Below, in pieces: positions 50,048 to 59,925 of a stretch of DNA of 64,000 nucleotides (position 1 is the stretch's first letter; every line of letters starts with the position of its first letter). The notes under the pieces are model-generated. The model worked only from the letters and a program-made list of their open reading frames with translations, ran no database searches and was not told the origin of the DNA. Made by a program: the position numbers and the translations under genes. Origin of the DNA: Aliidiomarina indica (GTDB lineage: Bacteria; Pseudomonadota; Gammaproteobacteria; Enterobacterales; Alteromonadaceae); NCBI RefSeq assembly GCF_015354615.1, contig NZ_JACAVQ010000002.1:124001-188000 (forward strand), given 5' to 3'.

Positions 50048-52060
50048 ATGACTGATACCCTATCTGATACTCTGGTTCATGCGAAGGCAGCCACGAGCAA
50101 GCGCACGCCAAAAGCAAACTCGGGGGACGAACCGCTGATTCGCATTCGCGGTGTCACCAAGAGTTATCAAACCGGAGCGTTAACAACGCAGGTATTGCAC
50201 GGTATCGATATGGATATCGAGCAAGGCGACTTTGTTGCTATCGTGGGTAGTTCGGGCTCTGGTAAGTCGACCCTCATGAATATTCTCGGTTGCCTAGATA
50301 AGCCGAGTAGTGGTGAGTATTGGTTTAAAGGTGAGCGTGTCGCTGACATGGATCCAGATGATCTAGCCCGCTTGCGGCGAGGTGCTTTTGGCTTTGTGTT
50401 TCAGCAATACAATCTACTGGGCGGAGCCAATGCCATTGCCAATGCTGAGCTTCCCGCCAGTTATACGGCACTGAGTAGCGACGCCCGTCGCGCCCGTGCC
50501 GAAGCCTTGCTGACGCGACTCGGTCTTGCTGAACGCATGCATCATAAACCCACAGAGCTATCAGGTGGTCAACAACAACGGGTGTCTATTGCCCGAGCCC
50601 TGATGAATGGTGGTGAAATTATTCTTGCGGATGAACCCACAGGGGCCTTGGATTCGCAAAGTGGCCAAGAAGTGATGGCCTTACTAAAAGACCTATCGGA
50701 GCAAGGGCATACGGTGATTGTGATTACCCACGATCATGATGTGGCAGCCCATGCAGAGCGCGTTATTGAGCTTAAAGACGGTCATATTCTCAGCGATAAA
50801 CGTTTGCGCGAAGGGCAGGCAGCGGGTACGCCGCCACCCGGGCCAGGTGTATCGCAACCGAGCAGCGCTCTCGATTTGATGCGGGCATTTTTTACCGCTT
50901 TAGGAGCCTTGCGACAAAATATCTTTCGTACGGCGCTCACTTTACTGGGTATTGTTATCGGTGTTGCCGCGGTGATCTCGATGTTAGCGATAGGCCAGGG
51001 TGCACGCCAAGATGTGGTTGATCGGATCAGTGCCATGGGCTCGAATCTACTCAGTGTGTTTCCCGGAGCGCCCAATCAACGTGGCCGTTGGAACGTTGCG
51101 ACGCTTATGCCTGAAGATGCCGATGCAATCAATCAGATCCCGGAAGTACTCGCCGCAGTGCCAGAACTTACGGGTAATCGTACCTTGCGACGGGAAGGCT
51201 TCGATAAGGAAGCGCAGGTGAATGCAACCTATGCCAATTTTCCAATAGCACGCCAGTGGGAGGTAGCCCAAGGCAGCTTCTTCACCGAGGAAGATGAGCA
51301 ATTATACGCCACGGTTGCCGTTATCGGGCAAACCGTAGCTCGGCAACTCTTTCCCGATCGTGACCCATTGGGCGAAGTGATGCTGATCAACAATGTGTTG
51401 TTTCGAGTTATCGGTGTGATGAGTGAGCGCGGGGCATCGCCCTGGGGGCAAGATCAAGACGATGTGGTGTTTGTGCCCTTTAGCACCGGCTCCTTACGAC
51501 TTTTCGGGCAACGCTGGGTGCGCAATATTACGGTGGCGGCAATCAGTAGTGATGCGCAAATTATGGAAATTGCCAACGATAAAGTGCATGCACTGTTACT
51601 TGAACGCCATGGTGTAGAGGATTTCTCTATCCGCAATATGGCGTCGATTATTGAAACGGCTACAGAAACCCAAAATACCATGACCTTATTGCTGGGTATC
51701 ATTGCAGTTATTTCTCTGGTGGTCGGCGGCATTGGTGTGATGAACATTATGTTGGTGAGTGTGACCGAGCGCACTCGTGAGATTGGGATCCGCATGGCGG
51801 TGGGTGCAAAACGAGGGCAAATCAGGCTGCAGTTTTTGATTGAAGCGGTGACAGTTGCGTTGCTCGGCGGCGTTATCGGTGTCGCGTTAGGCTTGGGCAT
51901 TACCTGGGTGATAGCAAGTTTTGGAACATCGGTGGTGTTTGCTACTACGCCAGTGCTCCTTGCCTTTGGTTGCTCTTTCTTAACCGGGCTTATTTTTGGT
52001 TATGTTCCAGCGCGTAAAGCCGCTCAACTTGACCCGGTGCAAGCACTGGCTTCTGAATAA
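50048..52060 (+). CDS. macB: MacB-like ABC efflux ATPase/permease
   Basis: A 670-residue single-chain transporter that works with MacA and an outer-membrane channel. The N-terminal ABC domain has Walker A GSSGSGKS at 67-74, signature [15 protein letters not shown] and Walker [13 protein letters not shown]. After a linker come one span ([19 protein letters not shown]), a large periplasmic domain (about residues 315-540) and three C-terminal FtsX-type spans with [20 protein letters not shown]. An in-frame upstream start at 50000 overlaps macA and was rejected. No tolC-like gene is nearby, and a terminator follows. Confidence 0.9.
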   Translation: MTDTLSDTLVHAKAATSKRTPKANSGDEPLIRIRGVTKSYQTGALTTQVLHGIDMDIEQGDFVAIVGSSGSGKSTLMNILGCLDKPSSGEYWFKGERVADMDPDDLARLRRGAFGFVFQQYNLLGGANAIANAELPASYTALSSDARRARAEALLTRLGLAERMHHKPTELSGGQQQRVSIARALMNGGEIILADEPTGALDSQSGQEVMALLKDLSEQGHTVIVITHDHDVAAHAERVIELKDGHILSDKRLREGQAAGTPPPGPGVSQPSSALDLMRAFFTALGALRQNIFRTALTLLGIVIGVAAVISMLAIGQGARQDVVDRISAMGSNLLSVFPGAPNQRGRWNVATLMPEDADAINQIPEVLAAVPELTGNRTLRREGFDKEAQVNATYANFPIARQWEVAQGSFFTEEDEQLYATVAVIGQTVARQLFPDRDPLGEVMLINNVLFRVIGVMSERGASPWGQDQDDVVFVPFSTGSLRLFGQRWVRNITVAAISSDAQIMEIANDKVHALLLERHGVEDFSIRNMASIIETATETQNTMTLLLGIIAVISLVVGGIGVMNIMLVSVTERTREIGIRMAVGAKRGQIRLQFLIEAVTVALLGGVIGVALGLGITWVIASFGTSVVFATTPVLLAFGCSFLTGLIFGYVPARKAAQLDPVQALASE

Positions 52061-52084
52061 CAGAACGACACATCAGCAATAAAG

Positions 52085-52116
52085 AGGCGGTTCTATGTGG
52101 TTCAGAACCGCCTTTT
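52085..52116 (+). terminator. Rho-independent terminator after macB
   Basis: AGGCGGTTCT (52085-52094), 9-nt loop, AGAACCGCCT (52104-52113), then TTT. Ten-bp stem; the T-run is short (TTTTCT). Confidence 0.8.
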
Positions 52117-52202
52117 CTGTATGCAATTGGTAGGCACTGGCAGCTGTACAAGATATACTCTAATGAATAGTTTATTGTATTTATTATGGAAAGGTAGCTG
52201 TC

Positions 52203-53270
52203 ATGACCACCCCGAGTTTTAAGCCTGTTTCACTTCCTGATGTTCTTGAAATTACGCGCCCCGATGATTGGCATGTGCACTTGCGTGACGAAGACGTATT
52301 AGGAATGACAGTGCCAGCAACAGCGCGGGTATTTCACCGAGCAGTGGTTATGCCAAACTTAGTCCCGCCGGTTAGCAATGTCATCATGGCGGGAGAATAT
52401 CGCCGACGCATCCTTGCGCAATTGCCAGAAGGTATTGCATTCGACCCGAAGATGGCATTGTATTTGACTCAAACCACCACCGCAGATGACGTGCAAGATG
52501 CCGCCGCCGACCCTACTATTATCGGCTTTAAACTGTACCCGGCCGGAGCCACCACAAACTCCGCAAGTGGGGTGACTGACATCGATAAAATGGACGCGGT
52601 GTTTGAAGCCATGCAGGCGCATGGGGTCCCTCTACTCGTACATGGTGAGGTCACCACATCGGATATAGATATTTTTGACCGAGAAAAAGTATTTATCGAT
52701 CGCTACTTAGAACCCATCACCCGCAAGTTTCCAAGTCTCAAGGTTGTCTTTGAGCATATTACAACTGCAGATGCGGTTGATTTTGTAACGAGCACATCGC
52801 GCCATGTGGGGGCGACCATTACACCGCAGCACTTGTTAATGAATCGGAATGACCTGTTGGTGGGTGGTGTTCACGTTCATAATTATTGTCTTCCCGTGTT
52901 AAAACGTCGCATCCATCAAGAAGCGCTGCAGCAGGCTGCTATTAGCGCGAACCCGAAGTTCTTCCTTGGTACCGACTCAGCACCTCACGTGCAGGCGAAT
53001 AAAGAAACTGCCTGTGGATGTGCCGGATGCTTCTCCGCGTTTAGTGCGATCGAGCTTTACGCAGAGCTATTCGCGCAGCTAGGTGCACTCGACAAATTAG
53101 AAGGGTTTGCGAGCTTCTTTGGTGCCGATTTTTATGGATTGCCAAGAAATGCCGATAAGATCGTATTAGAGCGCCAAACCTGGAAAGCGCCCGAAAAGGT
53201 GCATCATGGCAGCGCTACATGGGTGCCTTACTGGGCGGGACGGTCATTGCAATATCGTGTACGCGGTTGA
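52203..53270 (+). CDS. pyrC: Dihydroorotase
   Basis: PyrC closes carbamoyl-aspartate to dihydroorotate in pyrimidine synthesis. The 355-residue protein is of the short class II type: zinc ligands in DDWHVHLRDED, the carbamylated Lys in GFKLYPAGATTNS, His in LLVHGEVT and FEHITTADAV, and the catalytic Asp in LGTDSAPH. The length is close to E. coli PyrC. AAAGG lies upstream of the ATG. It is a single gene between the macB terminator and the MSHA operon, preceded by a short AT-rich region. Confidence 0.96.
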   Translation: MTTPSFKPVSLPDVLEITRPDDWHVHLRDEDVLGMTVPATARVFHRAVVMPNLVPPVSNVIMAGEYRRRILAQLPEGIAFDPKMALYLTQTTTADDVQDAAADPTIIGFKLYPAGATTNSASGVTDIDKMDAVFEAMQAHGVPLLVHGEVTTSDIDIFDREKVFIDRYLEPITRKFPSLKVVFEHITTADAVDFVTSTSRHVGATITPQHLLMNRNDLLVGGVHVHNYCLPVLKRRIHQEALQQAAISANPKFFLGTDSAPHVQANKETACGCAGCFSAFSAIELYAELFAQLGALDKLEGFASFFGADFYGLPRNADKIVLERQTWKAPEKVHHGSATWVPYWAGRSLQYRVRG

Positions 53271-53497
53271 TCAACAGGTTTTATGAAAACACGAATATGA
53301 CAAATGGTATGGAAAATTTGTGCTTATTTGTTTCGTTTTCTCGGTACACTATGGGTAATATAGGGTGGGTGTTATTCGTTTCACTCAGTGACTTTGAATG
53401 AAGGAAGCCCAAATAGGCAGAAAGCCTCACAACAATTAGAATTGCCGACATCGCCATGAGCGGCAACGAGAAGTTAACAGAGTTTTAAGGGGTAGCA

Positions 53498-54463
53498 TTG
53501 CTTAATTGGTTTGCTCAGAAGAAGCGTCGATTGCTCGTGTCATTTGGTATCTGCGAGAACACCGTGCAAATGGCGGTGCTGAAAGCAGATAATAGCGCCA
53601 TGAATACGCTTGAATTTGACCAACAGCAATTTTCATTGGTTGTTAACGATGAACATGAAATCGTGGATGGCGATGTGCCAGCAGCGATCGATGCACTACT
53701 TAACAAATACAAGCGCCTTGATTTCAAATATCAGTGGGTGCAATTTGTGGTGAGCGAGCCCCATGTGGAAATTGTAAGCGTGGAGCGACCCGATGTCCCC
53801 GACGGGGACGTGGCGACAGCGTTGCAATGGACATTACGCGACCTTGTGAGCATTCCTCAGCCAGATTTAATTATCGATTATTACGATATCCCGATCCAAG
53901 TAAGCGGAGCCCGAAAAATAAACGTGGTCGCGGCAAGCCGTGCGCTATTGTCGTCTTGGGTTGATTCAGTGAGCCGCCACGGCCTCGTTGTTCAAGGCAT
54001 TGCGACCGATGCGCTGGCATTAACATTATGGACAGATGCGGATCAAAAGTTAATGCTGCTTAATCAGCACACCGGACAGCGTGCCAATTTGCATATCATT
54101 GTGAATCAGCAACTGGTGTTATCCCGCCGCCTGCAACCTAGTTTCGATTTACTCCATCTTGATGCGGGTAATATGGCGTTACTGGAAGATCTGGCCATTG
54201 AGCTACAACGTTCGCAAGATTTTTACAGTGGTCAATTGCGCCAAGCAGCATTAGGTCATATTGAGTTTGCGTTTGCGCACGACAAAGCCGAGACCATTGC
54301 CGAGGTGATGAGTGCTCAGCTTGGCATGCAGGTGAGTATGCTTGCATATCCTGCTTGGGCGAAAGAGCTAGGTGCAAACGATTATTCCGATTTAGCCGCA
54401 TTGTCAGGTTTAATGTGGCTTGTTAAATATGCGCAACCTCAAGAGAAACGGGGGGCTGCGTGA
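53498..54463 (+). CDS. mshI: MSHA biogenesis protein MshI (PilM-like)
   Basis: First gene of the MSHA pilus operon. The 321-residue protein resembles the PilM/actin-like inner-membrane platform component: KRRLLVSFGICENTVQMAVL at the N-terminus, a central region (LQWTLRDLVSIPQPDLIIDY) and IELQRSQDFYSGQLRQAALG. It begins at a TTG (53498), with AAGGGG 5 nt upstream; no ATG or GTG fits the domain start. A 227-bp spacer lies between it and pyrC and should hold the operon promoter, though I cannot place it with confidence. Its stop overlaps the next gene. Confidence 0.85.
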   Translation: MLNWFAQKKRRLLVSFGICENTVQMAVLKADNSAMNTLEFDQQQFSLVVNDEHEIVDGDVPAAIDALLNKYKRLDFKYQWVQFVVSEPHVEIVSVERPDVPDGDVATALQWTLRDLVSIPQPDLIIDYYDIPIQVSGARKINVVAASRALLSSWVDSVSRHGLVVQGIATDALALTLWTDADQKLMLLNQHTGQRANLHIIVNQQLVLSRRLQPSFDLLHLDAGNMALLEDLAIELQRSQDFYSGQLRQAALGHIEFAFAHDKAETIAEVMSAQLGMQVSMLAYPAWAKELGANDYSDLAALSGLMWLVKYAQPQEKRGAA

Positions 54464-55203
54464 AGCAATCATTGAAGCAGACAGTAAATCTTTACCGCGC
54501 AGATCTCAAACCGCGGCAACCATTGCTCACGTTTCATCGATTACTTTTTACCTTGGCCGTGGTTTTTGTGGTGATGGTTGGATGGCGCGTAGTACTCGAG
54601 GTGCAGCAGGCGTCCTTTAGTGAAAGCATCGAATCTGCCCGGGCCGAGCAATTAGAAAAGCAGCGGCAAATGACGCAACTTGCTGAGCAAGTACGCGACA
54701 TGCGTCCGCGCTCTGATTTAACACGCGATGTTCAGCGCTTAGAAGCTCAGATTGAGTTACGTCAGCGGTTGCTTGCGGAATTACGTCGTCGCGGACAGTT
54801 AAGTCGGCATGATTTCGCGGGATTGCTGACAGACCTAGCCCGTCATCACCAAGATGGGGTGTGGCTAACCCGCATTCAGCAGAACCAAAATCAATTAGTG
54901 CTATCAGGACAGTCGACAGACCCGGCTATTTTACCCTTCTGGTTGAATGGTTTCCGGCAGGCCGAAACTCTCTCGCAACGCCATTTTAATATGGTTGAGT
55001 TGCGTCGCGATGATCGGGATGTTCTGCGTTTTGTGTTGCAAAGTACCGGTACCGGCATTGCGCCTGAGTATGTTCCGCAAACACAAGGCGAAGAAACGAA
55101 CACGCAAGTACAGTCAGAAACGCCTGAGAATGAAAATACGCGTTCTGAGGCGGACGAACTAGATGAAGCATTACGCCGCTTGGGTACCGGGGGTGGTGGA
55201 TGA
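54460..55203 (+). CDS. PilN-like MSHA biogenesis protein (MshI2 type)
   Basis: A 247-residue protein with a cytoplasmic start (KQSLKQTVNLYRADLKPRQP), one membrane span (residues about 27-47), a coiled coil (ESARAEQLEKQRQMTQLAEQ to about residue 115) and a PilN-type alpha/beta domain (HDFAGLLTDLARHHQDGVWL). The acidic tail (about residues 210-240) is rich in Glu, Thr and Asn. The position between MshI and MshJ and the plan match the PilN component often called MshI2. It starts by a 4-nt overlap with mshI and overlaps the next gene by 4 nt. Confidence 0.8.
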   Translation: MKQSLKQTVNLYRADLKPRQPLLTFHRLLFTLAVVFVVMVGWRVVLEVQQASFSESIESARAEQLEKQRQMTQLAEQVRDMRPRSDLTRDVQRLEAQIELRQRLLAELRRRGQLSRHDFAGLLTDLARHHQDGVWLTRIQQNQNQLVLSGQSTDPAILPFWLNGFRQAETLSQRHFNMVELRRDDRDVLRFVLQSTGTGIAPEYVPQTQGEETNTQVQSETPENENTRSEADELDEALRRLGTGGGG

Positions 55204-55838
55204 ACTCGGCGATAGAAAAAGGCAATACCTGGTTTATGGCCCGCTCGGAAAGAGAGCGGGTGGTTTTAAGTGTTTTGCTGATTGCCTTTGTAGGCTGGAT
55301 CAGTTTTTTACTTGTGGTCGATGGTGCGCTGCAAGAGCAAGCGACGCTTGATCGCCAGATGCGACAAATCACCACCGATACAAACCGAGTGAATCAAGAA
55401 ATTAATCGGTTACGCCAACATGTTGCAGGTGACCCAAACAATGAACTAGAAGCGCGCAAGCGCCAATTAAGTTCCCGCAACGAGCGTCTCGATCGGCAAT
55501 TAGATGAACTTGCTGATTTTGTCGAGCCGGAACAATTATTAGTATGGATGCAGGCCCTGTTAACCGGCCAATCAGGATTAAAGCTGCGGGCGTTTGATAC
55601 GCATCCGCCTGCGCCATTTTTAACGGGAGCCGTGGGTGGTAGTGTCTATCAACACACCGTAGAGGTGGAACTCGAGGGCACTTACTTCGCCATCCGTGAC
55701 TATCTGGCGAGTGTGCAGCGCTTGCCGATAGGGTTTTATTGGGACTCTCTCGATTACCAAGTTGCTCAGCATCCAAACGCAGTAGTGAAGCTTACGCTTT
55801 ACACCCTGAGTCAAGCGGAGGTGCAAAGTGGCTTGTAA
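55200..55838 (+). CDS. mshJ: MSHA biogenesis protein MshJ (PilO-like)
   Basis: A 212-residue bitopic protein: a span at residues about 22-42 (VVLSVLLIAFVGWISFLLVV), a coiled coil (residues about 50-100) and a PilO-type periplasmic domain (EVELEGTYFAIRDYLASVQR). It should pair with the PilN-like protein to connect the cytoplasmic ATPase platform to the secretin. It overlaps both neighbours (4 nt before, 11 nt after). Confidence 0.82.
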   Translation: MNSAIEKGNTWFMARSERERVVLSVLLIAFVGWISFLLVVDGALQEQATLDRQMRQITTDTNRVNQEINRLRQHVAGDPNNELEARKRQLSSRNERLDRQLDELADFVEPEQLLVWMQALLTGQSGLKLRAFDTHPPAPFLTGAVGGSVYQHTVEVELEGTYFAIRDYLASVQRLPIGFYWDSLDYQVAQHPNAVVKLTLYTLSQAEVQSGL

Positions 55839-56181
55839 AGTATGGGTATTAGGCCTAGTGTGGCTGCTAGCAAGCAGCCAACTCGCTACTGCTCAGCAAG
55901 TGGGGGAGCGCGACCCAACACGCCCACTCGTGGTTGCTAACGATCAAACGACCCGAAGCGTGGCTCGATTACCTAATTTAAATTTGGATTTTATTCGTTA
56001 CTCGACAACCCAGAGCGTCGTTAGCATTAATGGCGATCTATATCAACGCGGCGATGAGATCAGGGGGTGGACGGTGATTACCATCGAACCTGATCGTGTG
56101 ACTTTATATCGTGATGACGAAACCATCGTGTTGTCAGTATTTGCAGGTTTGAACAGAAGTACCTTAAAGGAACAGCCATGA
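55828..56181 (+). CDS. mshK: MSHA biogenesis protein MshK (PilP-like)
   Basis: A 117-residue exported protein with a signal peptide ending SSQLATAQQ and a mature part starting ERDPTRPL, a motif common to PilP/MshK proteins that contact the secretin. LDFIRYSTTQSVVSINGDLY and VTIEPDRVTLYRDD form the small beta domain. The start is GTG at 55828, with GGAGG 6 nt upstream. It overlaps mshJ by 11 nt and mshL by 4 nt (ATGA). Confidence 0.82.
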   Translation: MACKVWVLGLVWLLASSQLATAQQVGERDPTRPLVVANDQTTRSVARLPNLNLDFIRYSTTQSVVSINGDLYQRGDEIRGWTVITIEPDRVTLYRDDETIVLSVFAGLNRSTLKEQP

Positions 56182-57869
56182 GACGAAATGGGCGATATCT
56201 TCAGCGAGCGATTATCGTACTCACGACTTCGATGTTAGTGGCGGGATGTTTATCTAAGCCAGACGAACAGCTCGTGCGGGAAGCCGAAGATGCGCTGCGT
56301 TCGGGTTCAACAACCAGCGAAAGCCGCGGGCCATCGTCCCTTCCTGAAGATGTGCGCGGAAGCTTGCGGCAACCTTTATCGACACGTGCGAGCTCATCGA
56401 TATTGGAAGAGCCTCGTTTCTCTATTCAAGCACGGCAAGTTCCCGCAGCGGATTTTTTCGCGCAGCTTACCAACGAAAGCCCTTATAGCTTGGTTGTGCA
56501 TCCTGACGTGCATGGAAGTATTACCGTTAACCTACGCGACGTGACACTGCAAGAAGCGCTTGATGTGGTGCAAGATATCTACGGATTTGATGTTCGTCGC
56601 GAAGGCCGTATTTATCGTGTTTTCCCGGCGGGGTTACGCACTGAAACCATGACCTTAAACTATCTCTTGTTAACCCGCCAAGGTATGTCGCAAACCTCGA
56701 TTACGTCGGGAGGTGTTGCTGCGCAAGGTGGTCAAGGTGGCGCTCAGGGTGCTCAAGGTGCGCGCGGCCAGCAAGGTGGCGCGCAAGGAGGAACCGCGGG
56801 TTCAGCCGGACAACCGGGAGGCGCCCAAGGGGGTGTCGGTGGCCAAGGTGGAATCACAGGACAAACTGGCTCGACGATTTCCAGCAGCTCAGAAACAGAT
56901 TTTTGGAAAGACTTAGAACGTACTTTGTTGGGTATTATAGGGTCGGGTGATGGTCGCAGTGTGGTGGTCTCACCGCAAGCGGGTCTTGCCACTATTCGTG
57001 CTTATCCTCATGAATTACGGGCAGCTCGCGACTTTTTGCAATCGGCAGAGCGCAGCTTACAACGACAAGTCATTCTAGAAGCGCGGATTGTTGAAGTGCA
57101 GCTTAATGACCAGTACCAGCAGGGCGTGGATTGGAGTCGAATTACTTCAGCGATTGGCGGTGGCACCAGCCAGTTTAGTTTTAGCGGTATGTCTATGGAC
57201 AGGTCGTCACTAGGCGGGGCTATTGGATTCCAGTTCGAAACAGCAAACTTTAACGGCATGCTTGAATTGTTATCGACGCAAGGCAATGTGCAGGTGCTGT
57301 CGAATCCACGAGTCACTGCAACGAATAATCAAAAAGCAGTGATCAAGATTGGTGAAGACGAGTATTTTGTTACCGATGTATCCACAACAACGATTACCGG
57401 TACCGCTACAACGTCAACGCCGAACATTCAGCTCACCCCATTTTTCTCTGGGATTGCATTAGATGTAACTCCCCAAATCAGTGATGACGGCACGATCACG
57501 CTGCACATTCGTCCATCGGTTACGGAAACTCGTGAACAAGAGAAAGTGGTTACACTTAACCGTGATAGCTTTGTTCTTCCGTTAGCGCGCAGTAATATTC
57601 GGGAATCAGATACCGTGATTCGTGCACGGGATGGTGAAGTCGTCGTCATTGGCGGCCTCATGCAAACATCGTATCAGGATGAATCAAGTCAAGTGCCGGT
57701 ATTAGGCAGTATTCCTGGCTTGGGCGAGCTGTTTAAAAACCGGCGTCAAAGGGAAGTAAAGAAGGAATTGGTGATCATGTTACGTCCCACAATCGTAGGT
57801 GTTGATACGTGGGATGAAGAGTTAGAGTCATCACGCGAGCTTCTGCGCCGTTGGTACAATAGTAACTAG
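56178..57869 (+). CDS. mshL: MSHA secretin MshL, outer-membrane lipoprotein
   Basis: MshL forms the outer-membrane channel for the pilus. The 563-residue precursor has a lipobox (LVAGC, Cys24), an N0/STN-like domain (QARQVPAADFFAQLTNESPY), an N1 region (LRDVTLQEALDVVQDIYGFD) and the secretin domain (QVILEARIVEVQLNDQYQQG to the C-terminus with VPVLGSIPGLGELFKNR). Residues 178-231 form an unusual Gly/Gln/Ala-rich collagen-like insert, encoded at 56709-56870. It lies between mshK and mshM, with an ATGA overlap upstream. Confidence 0.93.
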   Translation: MRRNGRYLQRAIIVLTTSMLVAGCLSKPDEQLVREAEDALRSGSTTSESRGPSSLPEDVRGSLRQPLSTRASSSILEEPRFSIQARQVPAADFFAQLTNESPYSLVVHPDVHGSITVNLRDVTLQEALDVVQDIYGFDVRREGRIYRVFPAGLRTETMTLNYLLLTRQGMSQTSITSGGVAAQGGQGGAQGAQGARGQQGGAQGGTAGSAGQPGGAQGGVGGQGGITGQTGSTISSSSETDFWKDLERTLLGIIGSGDGRSVVVSPQAGLATIRAYPHELRAARDFLQSAERSLQRQVILEARIVEVQLNDQYQQGVDWSRITSAIGGGTSQFSFSGMSMDRSSLGGAIGFQFETANFNGMLELLSTQGNVQVLSNPRVTATNNQKAVIKIGEDEYFVTDVSTTTITGTATTSTPNIQLTPFFSGIALDVTPQISDDGTITLHIRPSVTETREQEKVVTLNRDSFVLPLARSNIRESDTVIRARDGEVVVIGGLMQTSYQDESSQVPVLGSIPGLGELFKNRRQREVKKELVIMLRPTIVGVDTWDEELESSRELLRRWYNSN

Positions 57870-57877
57870 GATTACAC

Positions 57878-58789
57878 ATGTATTTATACCACTTCGGCTT
57901 TTCTGAATTGCCGTTTACGCTGACACCAAACACAAGTTTCTATTGTGGTTTGCGCGTGCATGATGAAGCACTGCAGGTGTTGCTAACGGCATTAAAAACC
58001 GGAGAAGGATTTATTAAAGTCACCGGTGAAGTGGGTACTGGAAAAACCCTATTGTGTCGTAAGTTACTCAACGAAGTACCGGATCACTTTGTTACCGCCT
58101 ATATCCCCAATCCGTATTTACCAGCCGAGGCATTGCGCCATGCAGTTGCATCCGAACTAGGGATTGCCGAGCATGACAGTATCGATCAGCATCAGTTAAC
58201 GCGAGCGATTGAACAACAGCTCTTGGAAATAAACAAAAACGGGCGTTCCGTCGTACTTATTATTGATGAAGCGCAAGCACTACCGGATGAGAGCTTAGAG
58301 GCACTGCGGTTATTATCAAATTTGGAAACCGAAACCCGCAAGTTAGTGCAGTTAGTGATGTTTGGCCAGCCTGAGTTAGATGAACGGCTTGCCACGCGGC
58401 AGTTACGTCAATTGCGGCAACGGGTAAGCTTTTCTTACCAGTTGCAGACGTTGAGCGAAGAGGAACTTGCCCGCTATGTGCATCATCGCGTGCAAGTTGC
58501 CGGTTATCGCGGACCTGAATTGTTCTCTGCAGAAGTTATTTGGTGGCTGCACCGAGCAAGTCGCGGGGTACCGCGGTTGGCCAATATTTTATGTCATAAA
58601 ATGCTGTTGCTCGCTTATGGGTCTGGCAATTATACGATTAGTACCAAAGATGCGAAGATGGCGATTGCCGATACGGAAGATGCGCAAATGCCAAGACAGC
58701 ATGACTGGCTTTGGTTTGCAGGGGGATTTATCGCTGCACTTGCCCTGGTGACTGGAGCGGGGTGGTGGATGGGGTGGTTTAACGCGTGA
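57878..58789 (+). CDS. mshM: MSHA biogenesis ATPase MshM (ExeA-like)
   Basis: A 303-residue AAA-type ATPase related to ExeA/GspA: Walker A GEVGTGKTLLCRK near residue 48, Walker B VVLIIDEAQALPDE near 130, and arginine-finger region LRQLRQRVSFSYQL. A C-terminal span (WLWFAGGFIAALALVTGAGW) anchors it to the inner membrane with a very short periplasmic end. The start of the protein (FGFSELPFTLTPNTSFYCG) is typical. It begins 8 nt after mshL and overlaps mshN by 4 nt (GTGA). Confidence 0.9.
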   Translation: MYLYHFGFSELPFTLTPNTSFYCGLRVHDEALQVLLTALKTGEGFIKVTGEVGTGKTLLCRKLLNEVPDHFVTAYIPNPYLPAEALRHAVASELGIAEHDSIDQHQLTRAIEQQLLEINKNGRSVVLIIDEAQALPDESLEALRLLSNLETETRKLVQLVMFGQPELDERLATRQLRQLRQRVSFSYQLQTLSEEELARYVHHRVQVAGYRGPELFSAEVIWWLHRASRGVPRLANILCHKMLLLAYGSGNYTISTKDAKMAIADTEDAQMPRQHDWLWFAGGFIAALALVTGAGWWMGWFNA

Positions 58790-59925
58790 GTATCATTAAC
58801 CAAATGCTCAAAGATATCGATCAGCGTGAGAAGCCGCAGGTCGGATCCAAGCGTCCGAAGTCGGCCTATCTTGGTCGTCCTCTGCGCACGCGGCGTTTGC
58901 GTTTAATTCTTTGGGGTGGAGTGCTCGCTTTACTGGCGTTTTTAGCCTTATCGTGGGTGATGGAGCGCATCGCAAGTGATGATACGAATGCCCGACCTAG
59001 TGCCGACCAGTTACAGATTCAGCGCTCGCCACAGGTGATTGTCCCTCATACCGAACCATCTGAAGTAGCCACATCTGACCAACAGTCGGCACCAGAACAG
59101 TCGCCTGAGGTTCGTTCCGAACCGCCTGAACAAGCCACGCCCCGCACCACCCGCGGCGAACAGGCAAGGGTTGTGGTCACAGATTTAGAGCCAAGCCCAA
59201 CGCAGCCAGCGCCAACGCGGGATGTAGCTGCTGTGGAAGAAACAGTTATCCCAGTGCAACCGGCAGAAGTAGAACAACGGCAGGTGGCAACACCTACTGT
59301 GCCTGAATCCGGTGGTGAGATGTCGATTCAGCGCAGCGAAGGTGGCACCACCTCGGCGGAACGTCTCTATCAACGGGGAATGGATGCACTTTCTGCGGGT
59401 GATCATCGCAATGCGGTACAACGATTCCGCGAAGCACTTTTAGTGCATCCAGATCATGTTGCTAGCATGGAGCAACTTGCGGCGCTTCAATTTAGCCGTG
59501 GCTTCGTTGGCGAAGCATTGCAATTATTGCGAGATGGGTTGCAGCGAAATCCGGACGCATCCGATTTGTTGCTCCTCAAGGCGCGTATCTACGAGCGCAT
59601 CGATGAACCGCGCGCTGCTCTTGATCTATTGCGCGGACACGCATTTCGATTACCGCAAGATGCAGACCTGTTGATTTTGCAGGGGGCGACAGCGACCGAG
59701 CTAGAAGAATTTTCATTAGCCATTCGAACCTACCGACAGCTAGTGAGCTGGCGTAGCGACCAAGGCAATTGGTGGTTGGCTTTAGGTTACGCACTGGAGC
59801 GTTCGGGCGATCCCTTAAACACCCAAGAAGCCGCTGAGGCATATCGACGTGCTTTGCAAGATCGTACCCTGTCCGAAAGCGCACGTACCTTCGCACTCAA
59901 TCGCAGGGAGGCGTTAGGCTACTAA
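58786..59925 (+). CDS. mshN: MSHA biogenesis protein MshN (TPR protein)
   Basis: A 379-residue protein starting at GTG 58786 (SIINQMLKDIDQREKPQ, a family N-terminus). It has one membrane span (residues about 44-62), a long Pro/Thr/Glu-rich periplasmic linker (about 65-190) and TPR repeats (ERLYQRGMDALSAGDHRNAV onward). It probably scaffolds the periplasmic part of the machine. It overlaps mshM by 4 nt, and its stop overlaps the mshE ATG by one base. Confidence 0.87.
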   Translation: MSIINQMLKDIDQREKPQVGSKRPKSAYLGRPLRTRRLRLILWGGVLALLAFLALSWVMERIASDDTNARPSADQLQIQRSPQVIVPHTEPSEVATSDQQSAPEQSPEVRSEPPEQATPRTTRGEQARVVVTDLEPSPTQPAPTRDVAAVEETVIPVQPAEVEQRQVATPTVPESGGEMSIQRSEGGTTSAERLYQRGMDALSAGDHRNAVQRFREALLVHPDHVASMEQLAALQFSRGFVGEALQLLRDGLQRNPDASDLLLLKARIYERIDEPRAALDLLRGHAFRLPQDADLLILQGATATELEEFSLAIRTYRQLVSWRSDQGNWWLALGYALERSGDPLNTQEAAEAYRRALQDRTLSESARTFALNRREALGY

